Of a DNA stretch of 64,000 nt, positions 33,911 through 45,535 are shown piece after piece (within the stretch, counting starts at the first letter, position 1; each line of letters opens with the position of its first letter). The notes under the pieces are model-generated. The model was not told the origin of the DNA. It saw only the letters and a program-made list of their open reading frames with translations, and made no database searches. Where the stretch lies: positions 26,544,001 through 26,608,000 of the forward strand of contig NC_079875.1 of the NCBI RefSeq assembly GCF_029227915.1, written 5' to 3'. Origin of the DNA: Hydractinia symbiolongicarpus (Eukaryota > Cnidaria > Hydrozoa > Anthoathecata > Hydractiniidae). The position numbers and the translations under genes were made by a program.

Positions 33911-33945
33911 ACTAATATTTAGCCCATGGAAAAATCCACTATATA
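33911..33945 (-). repeat. Degenerate Helitron-like end inside an intron
   Basis: ACTAATATTTAGCCCATGGA followed by AAAATCCA parallels ACTAGTCGTTAGCCCGTGGA plus AAAATCCA at 26809. The terminal CTAG has decayed to TTAG on the minus strand. Confidence 0.4.
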
Positions 33946-34864
33946 GATACCGAAATAGTGAGCGAAATTAAGCATAAAATTCATTGTTCTTTTGGTCAAA
34001 ACGTTTTTGTTGTTAATCCCATTCAAGCGGGAATAAATAAAACCAATATGTTTTTAATATAACAGTAGACAATAGACACATGCTTAAGGAAATAATAAAA
34101 ATTAATCACCGTGACTTTTTAAAACAAAAATTTTAAATCAATTTGAAAAAGCACACAAAAGACAGAATAAAAATAAAAGTTTAGCAAAAGTGACATGTTA
34201 CAGCCGCTGCTTCTTTAGAAAAAACAACACATCCACTTTGCCTGATACACAGAACTGGCATATTATTATATAGATTGAACAACTTAATTTAGCAGAAATG
34301 TTGCTTTTCTGTTGTACTGTGAATCCTAGTTGTCATAAGTAGACTCACAGCCTTTTCAAACTGAGCCGATCTTGTTACATAATAAAACTATAATATCAAT
34401 GCAGCAGTGTGTGATAATGATTTGACCAAAAAAACGAATGGGTTTTATTTTATATTTTTCTACTTTTTTATTTTATCGTCAAGGTTTTTTGTAAAAATAA
34501 TGCATGATAAATCTCTTATTTCACTGTGCCCTTCTACTTAACATGTCTCGCTATTCAACTAAATCATGAAACAAGCAGTTGAAATTACTTATGGAATATT
34601 GAAATTTTTGAATAAATAAAAATATACATATTTGTTTAATATTTCTTTGCATGCTGTTTTCTACAACAACAAAAAAATTTAACACAAAAAAATATAACTA
34701 CATACTTCCCATTAATTTGAAGTTGATCTTTACAAGTCTTAACAATTACCTGTTTTGTCTTAGATTCTTTGTTTTTATTTAATTGCACCAACTCCTAAAA
34801 AGAATGATAACATTTAGCCAGAAAAAATAAGCTGTTATACAAAGCAATTATCTAAATGACATAC

Positions 34865-35341
34865 TTCTTCATGCCAAGGTAAATTATTTTCTGCATAAAA
34901 GTATAAAATTTCTTCCCCACGCTTAATATTTCTCTGGGCAAACAAGCACAGATGTGGGTGATTATGGTAAGCAATCACTTTCTTCATTACAGAATTGGTG
35001 AAATATTTAGAATCATTAACCAACCGACCAAAACTTCCATCATCCATGGTAGCATCAAGCCTAAATATAATTAATATAATTTATAAAACTAAAGCTGTAT
35101 AAAGTCAATCCTCCAAATTAAAGTTCAGTATGAAGCAGGCATAATATAAATATATATTGTATAATGTTTTACCACATATGTTTATCATTATGCTTAAATT
35201 CATAAATATAAGAGCCAAATCTATTTTGATCATATTTGGTCTTGAGAGCGAGTTTTTCCTGTTTATCAACAATCAGCTTTCCTTTGTATTCCAAAATAAA
35301 ATCTCCTTTAGAAATATCGCTTTCTGCGAAGACTCCCCATC
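34865..35341 (-). pseudogene. SET-domain exons of the SET-kinase gene
   Basis: Two exons (35341-35173 and 35060-34865) meet in phase 2 through a split Trp codon. The cofactor motif usually reading NHS is NDS here and in the paralog at 58.9 kb. The last Tyr of the YDY-type motif is kept (YFY). The exon boundaries match those of the plus-strand paralog exactly in phase, so the genes share descent. Confidence 0.8.
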
Positions 35342-35851
35342 CTAAATACAAATAAGTAAACAGTAAACAGTGAATAACGTTTTTTACACTTATAAATCCA
35401 TCCTGTAATTGGTTTTCAATTCTTCAAAAAAATATAGATTTTCCAGAGATACATGCTAACCCCAACTATGCAGCACAGAAATTGAATAATTAATTTTAGT
35501 GAATAAATGAATTATTGAAAAGTAAAAATGTTTGATAAAGTGCTATGTATCAAATGAGATTCTTCTTCTATTTTAATGCTTTTCTATGTTTTAGGGGGGG
35601 GGCATTTGTCTGAAGATAACACACACACACACCAATTAGATAAAATCAGGGACTGTCAAACTTAAAATTGAAGACAAGTTTGCCAATCAATTATCTACAC
35701 AAATATTTAATATAATGACTATCAAACCATGTTATATATATATATCATCTATAAAATTACCTTTGGTTTTATTAATAAACTTCTTAGTTACATATGAAGG
35801 ATTGGAATTGCTTCTAATAAACAACAACGCTTTTGCTCTTGGTGATAGCCC

Positions 35852-36589
35852 CTACATATAAATAAAAGGTATCATTAAATCTTTGAATAAATAGAAATAG
35901 ATTTGAACAAAAGTATATCAACATTTTTTCATAAAAGTTTACACAATTTCAAGAAATTTACAAAAAGAAACATCATTATGTTATTTCCAGTTCACATTAA
36001 ATCTATGTAAAAAAGGTCTCTAAGATTAGTTTAACCCAAAATTTGACAGGGCATATAGCTGCTCTTACGGCCAAAAATCCATGTCTAAAAATATCTAAGA
36101 TTCGAATCCCATTCAACCCAAATAAGCACAATAAATTCAGAGGTAAATCTACTACCCAGGATTGCGTACTGTGGAACCTTGGTTAACAAACCTTGACAGG
36201 GCAAATAGCTGCTCTTACGGCCAAAAATCCATGTCCAAAAATATCAAGATTCAAGTCCAATAATAGCCCTAAAATATGATGCTGACCCAGAAACAAAAGT
36301 AAAAACATCTCAAGAAAAGCCGCAAAACTCTCAAATGAACTCTCAAAAGTTTTTTTTGGCGATTTTTGTAGGCTTTGCTACTGAAAATCGCGTATTGTTT
36401 GAATTGAGTGAACATATAAACCTAAAAATAATTACATTTACAAACATGCACGCACATCTCCACAGACAATAAAAGAAGGACCACATAAAGAAAATTGACT
36501 ATTTCTCTTAATTTATAGATTTAAGAAATAAACAATCTGAAAGGAGCTTGAATTGTTTTTTTTTAACTATCATTTTCTATTTTGGAAAG
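35852..36589. other. Region upstream of the SET-kinase gene with a local duplication
   Basis: I looked for a first exon like the paralog's and found none. A ~60-base phrase, GACAGGGCATATAGCTGCTC and CTTACGGCCAAAAATCCATG, occurs at 36048-36107 and again at 36195-36250. Confidence 0.5.
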
Positions 36590-36835
36590 AATGGAGGAGG
36601 ATAACTGGGTAAGAAAGTGTAGAGACTTGATAGTTCCTGGGGCAAAGCCCAGAGGCAGACCGAGAAAGACTTGACAGGAGGTTATAAGGACAGACTTGAT
36701 ACAGAGGAAGTTGAGTTTAGATCTAACACAGTCTAGATCAGATTGGAAGAGGGTCATTAATATACCCCGTCCAACCCATGCTAGCATGAAAAACGGACAT
36801 TAAGCCGAGAATGATGATGATGATTTCTCTTTTTG
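36590..36835 (+). mobile_element. LINE 3' end (RTE-like), C-terminus plus tail
   Basis: The plus strand reads EEDNWVRKCRDLIVPGAKPR, then GRPRKT, a TGA where Trp is expected, then EVIRTDL and SRSDWKRV. This is the C-terminal signature (GRPxKTW...DRxxWR) of RTE-like LINE polyproteins. It ends CCGTCCAACCCATGCTAGCATG ... GAGAATGATGATGATGAT, an ATG-repeat tail. The same tail stands alone at 8026-8098. The copy is 5'-truncated and dead. Confidence 0.75.
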
Positions 36836-36976
36836 CATGATAAATAGCCATATTGGCGCATAAACACACCTGTGCTTATCAAGACCAGCCAATAGTTGTT
36901 TATCATAGTGGTTAACAAGTTTTGAAGGTACACGAAACACAAAGCCGTACATGGGCAAACCCACACTATATGTCAT
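36836..36976. other. Unassigned sequence
   Basis: Short spacer between a LINE tail and a SINE end; nothing is supported in it. Confidence 0.3.
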
Positions 36977-37775
36977 GATGTGCATATTTTACATGGCTAG
37001 CCTCACAAATATCGAGGGATATACCCTGTCTATTATTTCCAGAAGGGGCCATGGCTACGAGGGTGCCGATAAGCCGCATACGCCGTAAAAAGTGCGGGCG
37101 TTTTCGGGCGAGTTCGGCGTTTTAAAAAAATTCAGGTATTTGCCCGAAAAAACCCGCATAGTCCCGAACAATGCCCGAACATAAAAAAGATTCACCATAA
37201 ATGACTCTCGAAAAATTATTTAAAAAAGTATAAAAATTAAAATGAACTATGTGGTAGCGAAGTTCTTAAAAGAACTGTTTTTATGGTTTTTGATAAGATT
37301 TACTTGATAAATAACTTATATATAAACTTTATTACCTTCTTTCTCTTCAAGCGCGTTCTTTCAACTGTCATCCGCCATGTTATGTTACAAGGTGTTGCAT
37401 TTCGGGAATGTTCCGGGCGAGTTCTAGCGTGTTCGGGAAAGTGCGGCGGTTTCAGCGGACAAACCTCAATTTAATTCGAAAAGTCGCCCAAACTCGCCCT
37501 TATATATGCGGGAGTTTGCGGTTATCGGCACCCTCTTCTCGCCTGCATATATGCAGGCGTTTGCGACTTATTGGCACCCTCTTCCATGGCTTAGATGGAG
37601 AGTCCTAGAGTCTTTAATGCTCATCTTCCCAATTTCCCTCACATAGCTTGGGTTAACCCCGGGGCTATGGTAACATTTAATCGCCCATGTTGAATCGCTG
37701 TAAAGAGGAATCGAACCCCGGTCTCCTACAGAGTACGAGAGAGCTATAACCACTAATTTAGCTCTACAGCTACAG
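36977..37775 (-). mobile_element. tRNA-derived SINE, second copy, split by a MITE
   Basis: On the minus strand this repeats the SINE of 1478-1809: AATTAGTGGTTATAGC (A box), GGTTCGATTCC (B box), AACATGGGCGA, GGTTAACCCAAGC, and after the interruption GGAAATAATAGACAGGGTAT to ATATGCACATC. It lacks the ~80 bases unique to copy 1. The inserted piece at 37057-37583 accounts for its extra length. Confidence 0.8.
37049..37591. mobile_element. hAT-like MITE with 8-bp target duplication, nested in the SINE
   Basis: The element (about 37057-37583, 527 bp) has inverted ends GAGGGTGCC(G/A)ATAAG and flanking CCATGGCT at 37049-37056 and 37584-37591. The intact SINE has this site once (GATGGCTTAGATG), so the duplication was made on insertion. 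Eight bases fit the hAT superfamily. It is GC-rich with many CGGGCG phrases (GTTCGGGCGAGTTC), contains an extra inner copy of GGCACCCTC, and encodes no transposase. Confidence 0.75.
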
Positions 37776-37783
37776 CACGCTCT

Positions 37784-38000
37784 GCAAACTCATCTATTGC
37801 TAGCTAGCTAAATGAACTTTTAAAATTGATGTTGCAGTTTGAACCAATCATAGACTGGACTCTTCTCTGCAAACGAGACTTCACCCAATTTTACCTATAT
37901 CTTATGTTCCTCGTTATTTGAAATTATATAGCTAGCTATAGCTACTAGCTAGCTACTTTGATAAGTCTTAGCTTTAGCTAGCTAGCTGCTTCCTATAAAA
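37784..38000. repeat. GCTA microsatellite patches
   Basis: TAGCTAGCTAGC-type runs at about 37796-37810, 37930-37955 and 37975-37990. Similar runs occur near 45704, 46240 and 54795-54825. Confidence 0.7.
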
Positions 38001-39119
38001 ATAAATATCTTTTTCACCCCTAATTATTGGTGATGAATAAAATAAAATAAGATGTACCTTTGCATGATTATTCTTTAATCTTGTTTCCCTTTTAGACTGT
38101 AACATAATGTTTTGAAAAAAACTTCAGCAGTACGGGATCTGTAGTAGCGAATGGCGGGAATGCTTCCCGCACCCGCAACTTAACAGAACGGTATCCCCCA
38201 GCCCCGAAATCTATAACCTGCGAGTGCCTTGTTTTCATACAGAATTTCCTTTTCTGGCAGAAACAAAGTAACCCTTGTGACAAACAGGCCCCTCGTTTTG
38301 GAATATGCCTGCATGCAGGGCTATGCTCATTTCCTGTTATTTTCATTTCATTAATTTTGAAGGCAGCTACCAAGAAACCACACTTTTTAACGATGTAAAC
38401 TCTCTTTTGTCACACGAGTCGAACAACAATAGTCATGTTTTGTTTTATTCATCTGCAAACTCTTCAGTAAAATATTGGCACATAGAAAGAGCACCACGCT
38501 TATTTATTACTAAGGTAATACTAAAGTTGCCTTGCTGATTTTGGTAACCTTCCAAATAACCTCATTCTCCAATGAACACAATCCTAAAATTGAATTTGAT
38601 AAGCCCACTATATTGAAGAATTACCCTATATTTAGTTTTACCTTTTGTAGTATGTACATATATGTATGGTAGAACAAATAACATTTAAAGTGATTTTAGT
38701 GCCATTTTTTCAGTATACGCAAAACTTTATGACATGTACGCTACGATAATGCAATAGCCACATCCTCTAGTGTGTTAGCGTGGTAAACCAATCAGTATGG
38801 CAAATAAATTGCATTGTGAGGTAGTTTAATCATTGTTAGCATACAGCTGTTAAGTTGTAACGATTCATTTACCTTGCAAAGGCTTCATATAACGATTTAG
38901 TCATTGCGTAACTACCATGTAACGACCTAACTGCGGATCTAAACTAGACGAATTAACTACGGCACCAGAAGATTTGACAACAGCGCAATATAAGATAAAT
39001 GAACCACACAATATGAAGCAACTGATTAATTACTTAGGTGAATACATAAGTCAAGTTATTAACTGGTTCCGTCAAAAATGTAGACACGTATAAGGAAGAT
39101 TTGTATAAAATACATTCCA
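38001..39119. other. Unassigned sequence
   Basis: A minus-strand frame at 38092-38373 (FGAGGYRSVKLRVREAFPPF) has mixed composition but no recognisable domain; I do not call it. Nothing else is supported. Confidence 0.3.
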
Positions 39120-39480
39120 TCCAGAGGACGTCCTAACTTTGCCATCTTTTGGTCTGGACGTCCGGGTCCAAAATCGGAGTTACTCGCCTTATTTTGACCA
39201 TAATAGCACAGACAAAAAAAGAACGTGCCTAAGCGGTCTTTATGAACCGGCGCTTAATTTTTAGGACCACTCATGGACGTCCTTTTTATGAAAGTCAGTT
39301 GGTCGAACAGCAAAAGGACATCTTTTCCAACAAACGCGAGACATTCATAGTACAACGTTCTTTTGAAGTCGTTGTCGTTGTCGTAAGGACGTTCCAAATG
39401 TACATTCGTCGACAAAAAGATTTGTTTAGAACGTCCTATTCCGGATGTCCCAAGGAACTAGAGGATGTCAACTGGACAAA
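39120..39480. repeat. Cluster of GGACGTCC-like palindromes
   Basis: GGACGTCC or one-off variants occur at least seven times in both orientations (GAGGACGTCC, TGGACGTCCG, ATGGACGTCC, AGGACATC, AGGACGTTCC, AACGTCCT, GGATGTCCC). Spacing is irregular. It may be the inside of a MITE or a protein-binding cluster. A plus-strand frame at 39242-39490 is probably incidental. Confidence 0.5.
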
Positions 39481-40070
39481 ATTGGAGTAGTTCTTCGATG
39501 TTCTCAAGGCAAATTTATGTCCACTAGAAATAAAACAGCTTAGTTTCATCATTTATCATGCAATGAGCTGATTTTGCGATAATAATTGATGTATCCCATT
39601 ATAACGTATTTTTTTTATCTTTATATTTTACAGATATTTTTATGTAGCAAGAAAGCCGCATTTTTTAATTGCATAAATACAAAAAATGACCTTAGAAAAA
39701 ACATATACTAACTAATTCCTTAATAAAAAAAATAAGAATAAGAGAAAGAAAAAAGGAAGCATATATTTTCACAACGACCCAAAATATAGATTCATTAATC
39801 CAGCAAGAAGATGAACTGGGCCAAACCAGTAGGATAATCCGAGATAAAACAAACAATCAATTACGCGAACTGTTGAAATTAAACCAATGGAAAAACACGA
39901 GAGAAGTTATGGATTGGTTCGAAGGTATAAATGAAAAAGATAAGCACCGCTTTGTAATCCTTTATACCAAGGACTTATATCCTTCAATAACAAAAACGTT
40001 ATCAATAGACGCAATCCATTTTGCCAGAAATCATTACATGTAAAAAAAAAAGATTTAAGAACAATTTTGC

Positions 40071-40406
40071 ATGCACAAACATCACTTTTATTATATAAAT
40101 AAGCAAACGTTGATGAAGAAGGGAACCGAACTATTTAACGTGACAATGGGGGCTTATGACGGCGCCGAAGTGTGCGAACTTGTTGGGTTGTTCATACTAA
40201 ACAAGATAAACACAATTTATCCAAACAACGACGGATTACACCGTCACGATGGCCTCGCTACTTTCAAAGACACAAGCGGTCCCGCGATAGAACGCATTAA
40301 AAAAGAAATTGCAAGCAGTGCTTACATTGAATGTAACAAGAAGATTGCGAATCTTTTAGACATCACGCTAAATCTTAACAATGGAACTTTTAAACCATAC
40401 AGTTAG
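40071..40406 (+). pseudogene. Penelope-like reverse transcriptase core fragment
   Basis: The longest surviving frame (~111 codons) covers TMGAYDGAEVCELVGLFIL, the former catalytic YxDD-type motif now reading GLHRHDGLA (family wording is GLYRDDGLA), and NLLDITLNLNNGTFKPYS. One of the two catalytic Asp residues is changed to His, so this copy could not polymerise even if its frame were whole. Confidence 0.75.
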
Positions 40407-40810
40407 CCAGATAACATAATTCAGAACATCCATACTCAGTCCAACATATAACAGCTTGTATCTGAGCATTCCTCAAATAAACAAATATTTAATAAAGCCG
40501 CATCTATGTATCAGAAGGCGTTGAGAAAGCGGAAATGACGGGAAAAAGAAATTATCGAAAAGTAAGAAGGAAATACCAAACACCGTAAAAAATAAAAATA
40601 AAAAACTTAATATAATATGGTCCAAACCCCCTTACAATATAAACGTTTCTACAAAGATCGGAGAAATATTCTTATTTGTCAAACACCTCCCAAAAAAACA
40701 TTTTATATTTTATTGAAACAATGTAAAGGGTTCTTACAGCTGCACAAAAAACATGAAAGCAAACATACATAACAACAAAGCCAGCAATAACCAGAACGCA
40801 ATAATAAAAA

Positions 40811-41029
40811 ATGTATTTGCGTAAGAAAGGGGTGCCTATTAAAAACATCATTTACGAAGCAACAATCAATTACAATGCCCCCAACTACGAACGTAAGGTT
40901 TATATTGGTCTAGCGGCAACAACTTTCAAACATAGATTTACCAACTACCAAAGTACAGAAGTACAGAAAAGACACTGCATTGTCAGAAGAAGTGTGTCGT
41001 ATAAGATAAAAAGTATATACCCACGATAA
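40811..41029 (+). pseudogene. GIY-YIG endonuclease fragment of the Penelope-like element
   Basis: The fragment reads NIIYEATINYNAPNYERKVY then IGLAATTFKHRF, where the first Tyr pair and the YIG-like VYIGL mark the fold and the Arg of KHRF is the catalytic position. It decays after TNYQS. Confidence 0.7.
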
Positions 41030-41035
41030 CCTGAA

Positions 41036-41466
41036 AAATAATTAGAAAGTGTAATGACTTCGTCACTAATTCTAAAGCCAGAATGTTAATATGTGTTTAG
41101 CAGAGAAGCTAGAAATAGAAATGTACGAACAAAACAATCGGCCAAACAAACAATCAGAATTAATATTAAAACGTGCCAACATTTTTTATTAACAAGTATA
41201 AGCTTTTTCAAAGAGACACCAAGGTTAACTTCGACAACTTTATATTGTTTTTACTTATAGATGTCGCTATATGCAACTAATGATTGTGAAAGCATAAAAC
41301 TATAGTATTGACTTAAAAATTCTCTTTACTTCTTTCACGTGTGTACATATATATACATATATTTCCATAAGGTATTATAATAAACATGTCGTTAGGAAGA
41401 AAAACTCAAAACTAATTTTTTAATCACAAAATAAACATACCATTTCATAAAATAAAAAAAGAGATA
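41036..41466. other. Unassigned sequence
   Basis: Nothing is supported here. Confidence 0.3.
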
Positions 41467-44400
41467 TATGTCCCCATAAGCTGCATTATTAATAAGCTTT
41501 AATTAACACGAGATGAAATTACTATTTTATAATAGTAATTTCAATTGGCATAAAAGTACGTATGTCCCCTCAAGTTACATTAATTAAAAAATTACTACTA
41601 AAGTACAGAAAACAACACAAATATGACCAATATCAAAGAAAAACATATATATGCCCCCATAAGCTGCATTAATCCAACTGCTGAAAACAACACAAACATG
41701 ACCCAAATCAAAGAAAAAATGTATGTCCCCATAAGCTGCATTAATCCAATTGCTGAAAACAACACAAACATGACCAATATCAAAGAAAAACATATATATG
41801 CCCCCATAAGCTGCATTAATCCAACTGCTGAAAACAACACAAACATGACTCAAATCAAAGAAAAAATGTATGTCCCCATAAGCTGCATTAATCCAATTGC
41901 TGAAAACAACACAAACATGACCCAAATCAAAGAAAAAATGTATGTCCCCATAAGCTGCAATAATCCAAATGCTGAAAACAACACAAACATGACCCAAATC
42001 AAAGAAAAAATGTATGTCCCCATAAGCTGCATTAATCCAAATGCTGAAAACAACACAAACATGACCCAAATCAAAGAAAAAATGTGTGTCCCCATAAGCT
42101 GCATTAATCCAATTGCTGAAAACAACACAAACATGACCCAAATCAAAGAAAAAATGTATGTCCCCATAAGCTGCATTAATCCAATTGCTGAAAACAAAAC
42201 AAATATGACCAATATCAAAGAAAAACATATATATGCCCCCATAAGCTGCATTAATCCAACTGCTGAAAACAACACAAACATGACTCAAATCAAAGAAAAA
42301 ATGTATGTCCCCATAAGCTGCATTAATCCAAATGCTGAAAACAACACAAACATGACCCAAATCAAAGAGAAAATGTGTGTCCCCATAAGCTGCATTAATC
42401 CAATTGCTGAAAACAACACAAACATGACCCAAATCAAGGAAAAACATATATGTCCCCATAAGCTGCATTAATCAAATTGCTGAAAACAACACAAACATGA
42501 CCCAAATTAAAGAAAAAATATATGTCCCCATAAGCTGCATTAATTCAACTGCTGAAAACAACACAAACATGACCCAAATCAAAGAAAAAATGTATGTCCC
42601 CATAAGCTGCATTAATCCAATTGCTGAAAACAACACAAACATGACCAATATCAAAGAAAAACATATTATATGCCCCTATAAGCTGCATTAATCCAACTGC
42701 TGAAAACAACACAAACATGACCCAAATCAAAGAAAAAATGTATGTCCCCATAAGCTGCATTAATCCAATTGCTGAAAACAAAACAAATATGACCAATATC
42801 AAAGAAAAACATATATATGCCCCCATAAGCTGCATTAATCCAACTGCTGAAAACAACACAAACATGACTCAAATCAAAGAAAAAATGTATGTCCCTTAAG
42901 CTGCATTAATCCAAATGCTGAAAACAACACAAACATGACCCAAATCAAAGAAAAAATGTGTGTCCCCATAAGCTGCATTAATCCAATTGCTGAAAACAAC
43001 ACAAACATGACCCAAATCAAGGAAAAACATATATGTCCCCATAAGCTGCATTAATCAAATTGCTGAAAACAACACAAACATGACCCAAATTAAAGAAAAA
43101 ATATATGTCGCCATAAGCTGCATTAATCCAACTGCTGAAAACAACACAAACATGACCCAAATCAAAGAAAAAATATATGTCCCCATAAGCTGCATTAATC
43201 CAATTGCTGAAAACAAAACAAATATGACCAATATCAAAGAAAAACATATATATGCCCCCATAAGCTGCATTAATCCAACTGCTGAAAACAACACAAACAT
43301 GACTCAAATCAAAGAAAAAATGTATGTCCCCATAAGCTGCATTAATCCAAATGCTGAAAACAACACAAACATGACCCAAATCAAAGAAAAAATGTGTGTC
43401 CCCATAAGCTGCATTAATCCAATTGCTGAAAACAACACAAACATGACCCAAATCAAGGAAAAACATATATGTCCCCATAAGCTGCATTAATCAAATTGCT
43501 GAAAACAACACAAACATGACCCAAATTAAAGAAAAAATATATGTCGCCATAAGCTGCATTAATCCAACTGCTGAAAACAACACAAACATGACCCAAATCA
43601 AAGAAAAAATATATGTCCCCATAAGCTGCATTAATTCAACTGCTGAAAACAACACAAACATGACCCAAATTAAAGAAAAAATGTATGTCCCCATAAGCTG
43701 CATTAATCCAACTGCTGAAAACAACACAAACATGACCCAAATCAAAGAAAAAATGTATGTCCCCATAAGCTGCATTAATCCAATTGCTGAAAACAACATA
43801 AACATGACCCAAATCAAAGAAAAAATGTGTGTCCCCATAAGCTGCATTAATCCAATTGCTGAAAACAACACAAACATGACCCAAATCAAAGAAAATATAT
43901 ATGTCCCCATAAGCTGCATTAATCAAATTGCTAAAAACAACACAAACATGACCCAAATCAAGGAAAAACATATATGTCCCCATAAGCTGCATTAGTATCA
44001 ATCAATTAAATAAAACGGAAACATAGAGCTATTTCCCCAATCATTATAGTCTCCAATAATATAAAACTATTGCAAACAACAAACATGTGAACATAGTATC
44101 TTTTTAATCACAGAAAAAAAAAGATTCCAAAAGCTGCATTGACGTAAAAATACCATCAAAAAGGAATAACATCATACTGTTACAAATGCCAACAAGGACT
44201 GCTTCCTTAATTAGATAAAAACAGACCGGTTCACATATAGCTTGCAATTTTATTAAAAACTATCATTACTAAAAATGGCATGAAATTTAATACAACTCCT
44301 TAAACTAACAAAAAAGATAAAGCTGATTTGCAATCAAAGAAAAAATATCTGCAATAATATAAGGTTAATACAAACAACAAAGACATGGATTTATGTCCCC

Positions 44401-44910
44401 ATAAACTGCATTATTAATTAGCCTCAATTAAAAAAAGGACATGAAATTATTATAATGACATAAAAGTATTTATTATGTCCCCATAAGCTGCATTTATTCA
44501 AAAAGAAAACAAGCATGACTTAAATGAAAGAAAAAAACATAACCCAAATGAAAGAAAAACATATATGCTGCAAATAACGTCAAGTTAGCATAAACAACAA
44601 ATTAATTAGAGAGAAAGAGATAATGTCCTGTCAGTTGCATTTTTTATACTTAAAAGAACAAAAACATGAAGTATTTCGTAAATCACAGAATAAAAGAAAA
44701 TATTTCTATAAACCGCAATAATAAAAAACTACATATATATATTTATATATATATATATATTGAAGACAACAAAGACAGGATAATTATCCAAACTAAGAAT
44801 GTAGGTAGAAGTAGCCACAAGTACTGCAGGTACAGGTGTGGGCATGAAACTTTAATAACGATATTTACTTTCAAAGAAAACATTATATGTCCCCATAAGC
44901 TGCAATAACA
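41467..44910. repeat. 72/75-bp tandem array with scattered outlying units
   Basis: The core (41625-43995) has about 33 copies of a 72-bp unit built on GTCCCCATAAGCTGCATTAA, TGCTGAAAACAACACAAACA and ATGACCCAAATCAAAGAAAA, with a 75-bp variant (ATGACCAATATCAAAGAAAA ... CATATATATGCCCCC). The same motif stands alone in the flanks at about 41467, 41565, 44392, 44474 and 44886. Lengths are multiples of three, so both strands stay open (for example 282 codons on plus at 41623-42471 and 294 on minus at 41584-42468). Frames break at units with indels. I regard it as a minisatellite, with coding possible but unproven. Confidence 0.9.
44737..44761. repeat. AT microsatellite
   Basis: A short run of TA units; another lies at about 45431-45450. 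Confidence 0.8.
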
Positions 44911-45465
44911 TAAAACTGATTCCTTAATGACTACCAGATGTGTCATCACATGCTTTAGAAACAACATGTTAAACCTACACTCAAAATGTACAGCTTGCTA
45001 TAAAAAGTGAATTAAAACAATAAGTTAGAGTTAGCTTTTGACTTTGCTATTCATATACAATAGTAGCAAAAAAGCTGTCTTATTTTTAGTCTTAGAATTA
45101 ATTTACATAAACAAGGTAGCTTCCTAAAGGTATTATTTAATCTTTTGACTAAAGGCAGAATTTTCATGCTGGATCTATAAGTATTCAGATTAAAATCATT
45201 GCTTTTAGTTAATTGCTTCAAAACTATAGAGCAGTTTTTGAATACAAACATAAGAAAAGAATAATTTAAGCTACGTTACGTTTTTTTCAAACAAAATGTT
45301 TTATATAATTAAAGTTGAGTTTCTGTTACATGGACTTCTAACATTTATTTTTAAACTCGGCATAGGCTCTGGTCAGAAAACACAATCTAAGCATGGCTAA
45401 TAGATAAATTGCCAACTTTCCTTTTATACATTATATATATATATATATAAATATAATATTGATAA
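44911..45465. other. Unassigned sequence
   Basis: Nothing is supported here. Confidence 0.3.
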
Positions 45466-45535
45466 ATATCTACTACCGGAGTCGAACCGGGACTTAGATG
45501 TTGCTTCATGACCATTTACGTACAGTCCTAATGTG
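45466..45535 (-). mobile_element. tRNA-like sequence, probable SINE or tRNA relic
   Basis: On the minus strand AGTCCCGGTTCGACTCCGG has a 4-bp T-arm stem and a strong B box. The preceding bases (ACGTAAATGGTCATGAAGC) are a weak A box. No full cloverleaf can be folded by eye. Confidence 0.4.

Larger units (their letters stand above)
31164..35851 (-). pseudogene. SET methyltransferase-protein kinase fusion gene, with one stop and one lost donor site
   Basis: Exons are 35851-35761, 35341-35173, 35060-34865, 34794-34750, 33788-32889, 32785-32692, 31437-31370 and 31262-31164; phases agree, giving ~553 codons. The first coding exon is not found. Residues ~31-150 are a KMT5A-like SET domain (GWGVFAESDISKGDFILEYK, RFGSYIYEF, FGRLVNDS, GEEILYFYAE, LPWHEE). 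Residues ~190-470 are a TKL-like kinase (GEGASAIIY, IAVKVL, IHKDFKPSN, VADFDD, YTAPEL). A TAA at 33494-33492 replaces the Glu expected in IFEYC, and the donor after ...RPTLEQ reads CAG|CCAAGT instead of CAG|GT. It could have linked histone or protein lysine methylation to phosphorylation; now it looks damaged. Confidence 0.8.
39760..41035 (+). mobile_element. Penelope-like retroelement, decayed
   Basis: Pieces of one protein lie in order on the plus strand: the finger region (NQWKNTREVMDWFEGINEKD, LYTKDLYPSI), LRTILHAQTSLLL, then after a frameshift NVTMGAYDGAEVCELVG and LHRHDGLATF, then a C-terminal GIY-YIG endonuclease (IIYEATINY ... KVYIGLAATTFKHRFTNYQS). A reverse transcriptase joined to GIY-YIG defines Penelope-like elements. 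Many stops and shifts separate the pieces. No flanking terminal repeats were found. Confidence 0.8.

Noticed and set aside
41584-43995. Long ORFs on both strands (up to 294 codons)
   Set aside because: They are produced by tandem units whose length is a multiple of three. Both strands are open at once, and indel units break the frames, so I list a repeat instead of genes.
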